From contig JAINUG010000047.1 in NCBI GenBank assembly GCA_029706075.1, positions 2,612,675 through 2,676,674 of the forward strand: a stretch of DNA of 64,000 bases. Direction: 5' to 3'. Numbering within the stretch: the first letter of the stretch is position 1; the number at the start of each line of letters is the position of its first letter. Shown here piece by piece: positions 57,427-64,000 of the stretch. This stretch comes from Aldrovandia affinis. Lineage: Eukaryota; Chordata; Actinopteri; Notacanthiformes; Halosauridae. The position numbers and the translations under genes were made by a program. Below the pieces are notes generated by a model. The model saw nothing but the letters and a program-made list of their open reading frames with translations, was not told the DNA's origin and ran no database searches.

Positions 57427-58589
57427 AACTCAGTGGCCACTTTATTAGGTACACCTGTACACCTGCTTGTTAATGCAATTATCTAATCAGCTAATCATGT
57501 GGCAGCAACTCAATGCATAAAAGCATGCAGACATGGTCAAGAGGTTCAATTGTTGTTCGGACCAAAAATCTGAATGGGGAAGAAATGTGATCTAAGTGGC
57601 CGTGGAATGATTGTTGGTACCAGACAATCATTGGGGGTGCTGTGAGTATTTCAGAAACTTCTGATCTCATGGGATTTTCATGCACGACAGTCTCTAGAGT
57701 TTACAGAGAATGGTGCGAAAAACAAAAAACATCCAGTGAGCAGCAGTTCTGTGGACAAAAATGCGTTGTTAATGAGAGAAGTCAGAGGAGAATGGCCAGA
57801 CTGGTTCAAGCTGACAGGAAGTCGCCAGTAACTCAAATAACCATGCGTTACAACAATGGTATGCAGAAGAGCATCTCTGAATGTTGAAGTGGATGGGCTA
57901 CAGCAGCAAAGGACCACGCTGGGTTGCACTCCTGTCAGTTAAGAACAGGAAAGTGAGGCTACAGTGGGCACAGGCTCACCAAAACAGGGCAGTTGAAGAT
58001 TGGAAAAACATTGTGTGGTCTGACGAATCTTGATTTCTGCTGCGACATGCAGATGGTAGGGTCAGAATTTGATGTAAACGACATGAATCAATGCATCCAT
58101 CCTGGACGGTTCAGGCTGGTGGTGGTGGTGTAATGGTGTGGGGAATGTTTTCTTGGCACACATTAGGCCCCTTAATACCAATTGAGCATCGTTTAACTAC
58201 CACAGCCTACCTCAGTCTTGTTGCTGACCATGTGCATCCCTTTATGGCCTCAGTCTACCCATCTTCTAATGGTTAGAACAATGTGCCATGTCACAAAGCA
58301 CACGTCATCTCAAACTGGTTCCACGAACATGACAATGAGTTCTGTGTACTCCAATGGCCTCCATAGTCACCAGATCTCAGTCCAATAGAGCACCTTTGGG
58401 ATAAGGTGGAATGCGAGATTCGCAACATGAATGTGCAGCCGACAAATCTGCAGCAACTGCATGATGCTAACATGTCAACATGGGCCAGAATCTCTGAGGA
58501 ATGTTTCCAGCACCTTGGTGAATCCATGCCATGAAGAATTCAAGCTGTTCTGGAGGCAAAGGTGTAACTAATAAAGTGGCCACTGAGTG
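57427..58589 (+). mobile_element. Tc1-like transposon (CAGTGGCCACTTTATTAG ends), 1163 bp
   Basis: The left TIR starts at 57427 (aactcagtggccactttatt) after TA, and the right TIR ends at 58589 (aaagtggccactgagtg) before TA. A TA microsatellite (about 57396-57420) adjoins the left end. It is the fuller partner of the remnant at 464-1067. Confidence 0.93.
57570..58534 (+). pseudogene. Tc1-like transposase, inactivated
   Basis: The HTH region lies at 57642-57887 (SETSDLMGFSCTTVSRVYREW, then QRRMARLVQADRKSPVTQI). The frame breaks near 57885 where about 20 bp present in the copy at 770 are missing. The catalytic part has a WSDES-like site with a stop after it (about 58015-58035), GGGGVMVWGMFSWHTLGPL at 58100-58160, a broken second-Asp region (about 58270-58300), and SPDLSPIEHLWD at 58370-58405. 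It ends at the TGA/ATG region near 58530. Several stops and frameshifts. Confidence 0.88.
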
Positions 58590-58591
58590 TA

Positions 58592-59985
58592 TATCCAACC
58601 GAATACCAATATGCATCACATATCCACGTATGGACATTAATAATTTACAACAGACAGCTACAGAGCATTAAATAAAATATGTTGTCTTTGTCGATTCACT
58701 GTGTGGAAAATTGAAAACAATCTACTGTAGTACAAATACCCTCTGGACACGTTTCAGTTGCTGTTGTTATGCTCTTCACATCAGGGGGATTCGCCTTTCC
58801 TCTTTCAACTTCAGAGCTGAGATTCTTACTTTGAAACACCATCATTAAATTTGAATTACATGTATGACTTCATAATAGAAAACACAAGCCACCCTGCATT
58901 AGATTAGAAAAATAACAATGGACACTGCAGTTTCTACTAAAGAAGAAGGATTTTTTTTTAAACTGAAAATATATGCCTTCTGGACTTGAATGACAAGGAC
59001 AATCTTTGAAATGGAAATTGTGAATATTTGATCAAGCAGGTTCATTTGATGCAGAAGTGAAGCATGTAACCGAGTAATGAATCTGTGCATTTTTGGCACA
59101 TGCTTAGCTTCTACATTATTTATGATATTCAACATACCTAATATGCATTTGATTACATAAGCTTCCCCATACCTTTTTTGTATTGGTGCAAATGGGGAAA
59201 GGCGTATATTTTTTGTACTGGTGCAAATGGGCAGATTATTGAATGTTTTAATTAGCTCACAAACAGGCTAGCTATTTTAAGACTGATGTCAATGAAAAGT
59301 GGGGGGAAAATCCATTCCTTTCCTTTAAAGTCATTCAGTCAACTCAAAGGTTAAGAAAACCACACAGGAATTTATTGAGAGAGGTTTAATGGTAGTGACA
59401 CAGAGATGTTTCACTTGCAGCTGTTATCAACATATTAGGCTGCTATGGCTGGGATGCTGGTCAGTTTCTCAAACTATTGTAGCCTGTTGTTGGTAAAAAA
59501 TGATAAAATATAAAAAAAACACAATGTGCTCTTGCTCATCTTCATCTTCTTCCTCTTCTCGTTATCACATAGTGACAGCATAACATGTTGCACAATAACT
59601 AAAGATAGATTATTCCGTAGAACTAATAATAATAATATAAAAAGCAATTCAAATCTCTGTAACACCATCATTTAAGTTCATGGTGCCAAGTTAAAGGCGC
59701 AGGTTGTTATTGGCGCACAGTACAATTTCAGAATGGACTCAAGTTAGGTAGGTCCAGGTACCATACCAGGACATGTGAAAGCAGGAAATAAGGTGGAGAA
59801 TGACTGAGGGTACGGTTATTGTGGGTATGGTTTACCCTGATCACAACTCCAGCTGTCATGCCAGCCACAGTAAAATTATTTTAGAATGTTACTGTGTGGA
59901 TTGTTAATGGATGTAGTTACTGAATTTATTTGGTCTGCGCACCTGTTTTTAGCCCAAAGGGCTGAAATAACAGTGCAATCCCTCT

Positions 59986-59988
<3 letters not shown>
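58592..59988. other. intergenic, no gene seen
   Basis: A unit of about 44 bp ('ttttttgta.tggtgcaaat') occurs twice in tandem at 59172-59235. Nothing else is recognised. Confidence 0.4.
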
Positions 59989-60077
<89 letters not shown>

Positions 60078-60095
60078 TATATAGATAGATATAGT
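59989..60095. repeat. (AT)n microsatellite
   Basis: About 85 bp of pure AT dinucleotides followed by 'agatatatagatagatat'. Confidence 0.97.
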
Positions 60096-60567
60096 CCACT
60101 ACCAATATCTGTTTATTTTAACACAACATTTTTACTCATGTGGTATTTGTTATTCAAGAATGTCATAAAACACTGATACAAATTTTAAAAAGTTTGTTTG
60201 AGAAAGGATGGTATGAAATTGAAAATATCTACATATTTTGTTTGCACACCATTGCCTTTCATTTCCTCAAAATGTTGTGACACCTTATTTTTCATGTAAG
60301 TTTTAATACACGAACACTCCTAATACACAGTTTTTTTGGTCTTGTAACAATTAATACAGGATATTGACGTAATTAATATGGTCCTCTATGTGTTCTCATT
60401 GCTACTGCAGGTGCTTTAATCTTGAAAAGGGACACTTCCCTTGCAAAGGCTTTTGCAGCTGTAATTATGTCATCAGAGTTTAGTGAAGTAGTTAGAGGTC
60501 AAATTATTCTCCTGAGTAAAGATTTTGTGTTAGTTTTGATGAATGATGAAAACAAACAGATCTTGGT

Positions 60568-60595
60568 AGTGGACTCAGACTTTTGGACCCCACTG
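60568..60595. mobile_element. isolated Tc1-like terminal repeat
   Basis: The segment 'ggactcagacttttggaccc' plus 'cactg' followed by TA is, in reverse, the CAGTGGGGTCCAAAAGTCTG end of a Tc1-like family. No matching left end was found in 60100-60560, so this may be one end of a decayed short element. Confidence 0.4.
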
Positions 60596-60603
60596 TATAT
60601 ATA

Positions 60604-60637
<34 letters not shown>

Positions 60638-60648
60638 GGGGGGGGGGG
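60596..60648. repeat. (TA)n run and 13-base G homopolymer
   Basis: TA dinucleotides extend to 60635 and are followed directly by 13 G residues (60636-60648). Confidence 0.95.
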
Positions 60649-60649
60649 A

Positions 60650-62096
60650 AACAGAGGCTCTGATTTGTATTCCCTCTCTAATTATCTTGTACACCAATGT
60701 TGCAGGGTGTATTTTAGTATTGTAAATTAAAGGGGAATAATGTGGCAAAATTAGTTACACCTTGTTCACTGACTTTTTAAAAGGGAGACAATCATCATCA
60801 TAGCTTTATTTGTTTTGTCTAGTTTTTTTGTTCTGCATTACCTATTTCAATTTATTTAGGCATAAAAGTTGCTACACACAGACATGCTGTTTATGTGTCT
60901 CTTTAATTAATTAGTGTAACCCATATATCAATTCACAGCTAAATAAATAAATGAATGGGTAAAGGTGCATAAAAATAAGCATCATTTAGATGAGCCTCTA
61001 TCTAAAACCAGTAAGTGTCTTCACTGAAGTAGATTTCTAATAGAAGGAAGACTCAAACAAGCTTTGTGACACGTGTGCACTGCACATAAACATCTATGTC
61101 CATAAAATGTATTCCCACCACCTTCTCCCCACTTGTACCAGAATATACATTGTCTGCTTGTTTAAGAGGCAAGAATGTTCTTATTTTTTCACATGCAGCA
61201 TTAAATTCACAAACTTGACAGGCCTTTTTCACTTCACATCAAACGCAAATGTTGTCTTGCTCACATGTCAAACCAGTACTGCAGACATTTCCAATTAGAT
61301 TAATCTCCATCTGACTTCACTGCTGGCATGGACTTATATGCTGTTCTCGTGCAATTCTCTCGTGTGGGGGCATGAGGAGTTTGAGGCCTATTTTTCTACA
61401 TTCCACTTGCCAAGTTTATTCTACTGTGGAAACCCAGGACTGTGAGTGATATGGCAAGTAATCTGATGTCAGAAAAAGGACAGCCTGAGGAATATTTCAT
61501 TGCCACTTGAAGCTGAAGGGTTTATATAGCAGCCTGTTAAAGATGTTCAACAGTGCATCTATAATGGAGCTACTAGAAGCAAGTAGTCAAAGCATGCGAG
61601 CTGAGACCATCATCAAAATTATCTTACTGTTTACTGTTGGATGTATATAGAGGCTGCTTTCAAAATATGGTAATTATTATATCTACTGTAGGTCTAAGTG
61701 AATTATGAAAGTTATGACTGAGTATGTATTGTATGTATGTGCGAGAAAGAGAGAGGAAAACCGATGTGGCTGCCCTAATATTGTATTTTTTCATGTTAGT
61801 GCTATGCCTATTATGCAGTTTACATGTAATACAGGTATAACTATTAACCAACTTTGTGTAGGTTTTACAGACCAATCTGTTTTTATTTCTAGTTCCTGTA
61901 AACAGGATTTAATAAACGCATTTGTGATGCACAAATACTTGAGGTGTAAAAATCTGTCGCCAGATGGCAATGTTGGACAATCATCGTCATGTGTTTTTTT
62001 CCCCAGTTCATGTGCTTCTTTAACCTGGAAGTACTTTGGATCTTTAACAATTTGCAATCGGAAATCGGTGGTGCATGCTGACAGTTTGAAGTTGCT
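60650..62096. other. upstream region of cdk7
   Basis: No coding sequence. The cdk7 promoter and 5' UTR must lie in the right part of this stretch, but no TATA box or other element can be singled out with confidence. Confidence 0.45.
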
Positions 62097-62099
62097 ATG

Positions 62100-62165
62100 A
62101 TGGCGGTGGACGTGAAATCTAGAACAAAACGATATGAAAAGCTTGATTTTCTTGGAGAGGGTCAG
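62100..62165 (+). CDS. cdk7 exon 1 coding part
   Basis: 22 codons from ATG to GEGQ, followed by the donor gtactt. The exon ends in phase 0. Confidence 0.95.
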
Positions 62166-64000
62166 GTACTTGCAGAAATCTCAAGATAAAAAGTCATATT
62201 ATTTCCTGTGCCGTATATGCCACATTTTATTGTTCCTTTTCACTTGTCAAATAATCAATTTAGCTAACTAAATTTGCAGATGCTAGCTAGCTAAATCAGG
62301 CATTTCACAGCAACTACTCATATAGATTGAATAAAGCTTATTCCTTCTCGTTGAAGAAGTTTTAAACTGTCTGAGGTGGACACCTAGCTAGGTGGTTAAC
62401 GTTATCCGACATGTAGCTGAATATAGTTTACTTGCGAAACATATCGAAACATAACAAAGCTAACGTTACCTTGCCTACCGTAATATTTTTTAACACGTGA
62501 TCTTATTTTAATTTCTGATTTCATTTTTGACATGTTATATTGGTAATTTATTTATTGGTGGTAGCTACTGGAAATTAGGCTATCCCAAATTTGTCAACTA
62601 GGTAGCTTCACTCATGTTAGCTAGCCAATATACCTTTTTTGGCTAGAGAACGTTAGCTAGTCTAGAAATATTCTTTATCCTGGCACTGTTTACAAAGCCA
62701 GGGATAAGACCACAAACACAGTATTTGCTATCAAAAAGGTAATTTATGTTTTCCCTTGTGCTCATTTTATACTATAGCTATCTCTGTCACGGTATATGTA
62801 TATATTCTTTTCATTTATAGGATTTTCTACATTTAAGATGACTTGAAGATATGTATTGTACGTCTCCTTTCTCCACAGTTTGCCACTGTTTACAAAGCCA
62901 GGGATAAGACCACAAACACAATAGTTGCTATCAAAAAGGTAATTTGTGTTTTCCCTTGTGTTCATTTTGTAACTTGCATTTGATTTGATTATGCCACTAT
63001 TTAATTCTGCATTAATATTATAGCTGGCTACATTTAGAACTTTCATATTTTTCTGGGTTAGCTTCTTTTCATGAAGCTTAACCTCTAGTTCATGATCATT
63101 TTCTGTATTAATTTTCTGTAAATCTCATTAAGTGTTCACTATTACTCATGAAGTGTTCAATTTCTAAGCTTACAATTGCACACATCACTAGTTTTCTACA
63201 TAGCTACATGAAAAAGATAATGTCTCTATAGAAACGGTCAACAAAACACTGCTCAAAGGGGGCAGTGCAACCAGTAGGGTCCCGTAAAGGATGTTCCTGG
63301 ACTACATTACAATATACAATATATAATATACAGTATGTGTTGATTTACACCCATACAACACCATACCCACTTCGCCCCCGGTGCCCCACCTTCTGTCCCG
63401 TATTTGGGTGATGTTATAAAGGATAAAGATGTTTTGCACTACACATGTTTTGCCATAGTTTGGAGGAAAAGTCAAATATGTATCTACTCTCGTTTCCATG
63501 ACTAATATGAAGATATGTTAGTATATCCTATTTAATGATACATGTGTGTATGTATTTTCATTGTAGATCAAAGTAGGTCACAGAACAGAGGCTAAAGATG
63601 GTGAGTGACTTGCTATAGTACCAAAGCTCATCTGAAAAACACTTAGTATTGTATGGTTCACCATGAAGATTGATAGAATTGCATACAATTTTATTTTATT
63701 CTGCCACCTGCAGTATGCCTTTGCATGAAATGTTCTCCAATGCATTGACTGGGCAGCTGGTGGACTGCAGAGTGAAAAGGAGTAACAACTAGCAGCACAC
63801 ACTTTGGAGGACACATGCTAGTGGTACAGGAAAATGGGATAAAAATAGGTTTTAAAAAATTAGATAAAACTGAATTTCCACTGAAGGCAAAATAAGCACC
63901 AATAACCCCAGCTCTCTGCCTTTTTCTCAATGCTTTTACACCATTGTGGTTTCCTCAGAGTTTGTTGGATTTTTACACTCGCATCTTTTCTGTCAGGCAT
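62100..64000 (+). CDS. cyclin-dependent kinase 7, 5' part (exons 1-3 and start of exon 4)
   Basis: Cdk7 is the catalytic subunit of the CDK-activating kinase; with cyclin H and MAT1 it phosphorylates CDK T-loops and, within TFIIH, the RNA polymerase II C-terminal domain in the nucleus. The protein starts [20 protein letters not shown], matching vertebrate CDK7. The coding exons are 62100-62165, 62879-62938, 63567-63600 and 63997 onward, all with GT donors and AG acceptors. The Gly-rich loop (GEGQ then FATV) spans the exon 1-2 junction, and VAIKK carries the ATP-binding Lys. Exon 3 gives [12 protein letters not shown]. Exon 4 starts with 'gcat', which completes Gly and opens Ile, as expected for GIN. 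Two in-frame ATGs (62097, 62100) exist; 62100 has A at -3 and G at +4 and matches the usual N-terminus. The rest of the gene lies beyond the window. Confidence 0.95.
62681..62768 (+). pseudogene. partial duplicate of cdk7 exon 2 with its donor
   Basis: 62681-62768 aligns without gaps to 62881-62968, exactly 200 bp downstream, with about six substitutions. The copy includes the exon 2 coding sequence from its third base ([14 protein letters not shown], then VFAIKK instead of IVAIKK), the gtaatt donor and about 30 bp of intron. It lacks the first bases of the exon and the acceptor: 'ttctttatcctgg' replaces 'ttctccacagttt'. It should not be spliced as an exon in frame. Confidence 0.9.
62879..62938 (+). 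CDS. cdk7 exon 2
   Basis: 20 codons, [20 protein letters not shown], with acceptor 'ttctccacag' and donor 'gtaatt'. Phase 0 at both ends. Confidence 0.95.
63567..63600 (+). CDS. cdk7 exon 3
   Basis: 34 bp encoding [11 protein letters not shown] plus the first base of Gly. The acceptor is 'ttcattgtag' and the donor 'gtgagt'. Confidence 0.93.
63997..64000 (+). CDS. cdk7 exon 4, first four bases
   Basis: The acceptor 'cttttctgtcag' ends at 63996. 'gcat' then completes the Gly codon and begins an Ile codon, consistent with the GIN sequence at this point of CDK7. Confidence 0.8.

Noticed and set aside
59886-60176. Frame with a long Ile-Tyr repeat
   Set aside because: Translation of the AT microsatellite.

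Overview
The window reads as euchromatic genomic DNA of a ray-finned fish (teleost). The evidence is AT-rich sequence with introns and microsatellites, vertebrate-type splice sites, and a dense mixture of transposon families typical of fish: several Tc1/mariner families, hAT, L2- and Rex1-like LINEs, and Ty3/Gypsy elements. The species cannot be named from the sequence alone. No prokaryotic operons, rRNA, tRNA or CRISPR arrays are present. || The only host gene I can support is at the right edge. Exons 1-3 and the first four bases of exon 4 of cdk7 (cyclin-dependent kinase 7, the CAK/TFIIH kinase) lie on the + strand from 62100 to the end of the window. An 88-bp piece of its exon 2 plus splice donor is duplicated exactly 200 bp upstream of the true exon. 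|| From left to right the rest is as follows. 464-1067: remnant of a Tc1-like element whose better copy lies at 57427-58589. 1331-5280: mosaic Gypsy locus, with the LTR, tRNA-Phe primer site, gag and RT scrap of one lineage joined to the RNase H, integrase, chromodomain and LTR of a chromovirus. 5287-5950: LINE scrap. 6895-9798: Tc1-like element split by a 2.2-kb hAT element (7254-9451) and carrying an internal inversion. 9815-11586: degenerate coiled-coil coding region followed by an LTR. 11594-13184: another Tc1-like element. 17555-17917: inverted LTR scrap. 22226-22507: hAT MITE with a perfect 8-bp target duplication. 22556-28730: nearly complete Gmr1-type Gypsy element with integrase upstream of reverse transcriptase, flanked by ACGT duplications and itself split by a 759-bp inverted-repeat element. 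30250-33275: LTR scrap and a Tc1-like element split by a LINE. 36385-37735: L2 LINE. 37740-38886: LTR carrying a 7-bp tandem array. 39164-39752: solo LTR with ATAT duplications. 41430-42430: LINE scrap. 48204-51906: Tc1-like element with long TIRs split by an L2 LINE flanked by a 9-bp duplication. 53241-53542: homogeneous 38-bp minisatellite. 57030-57315: hAT transposase scrap. || Three stretches (13.2-22.2 kb, 33.3-36.4 kb and 42.4-48.2 kb) and most of 51.9-62.1 kb hold no gene I can recognise. No transposon coding region is fully open, so the window is a graveyard of nested insertions, several of which can be ordered in time from their junctions.
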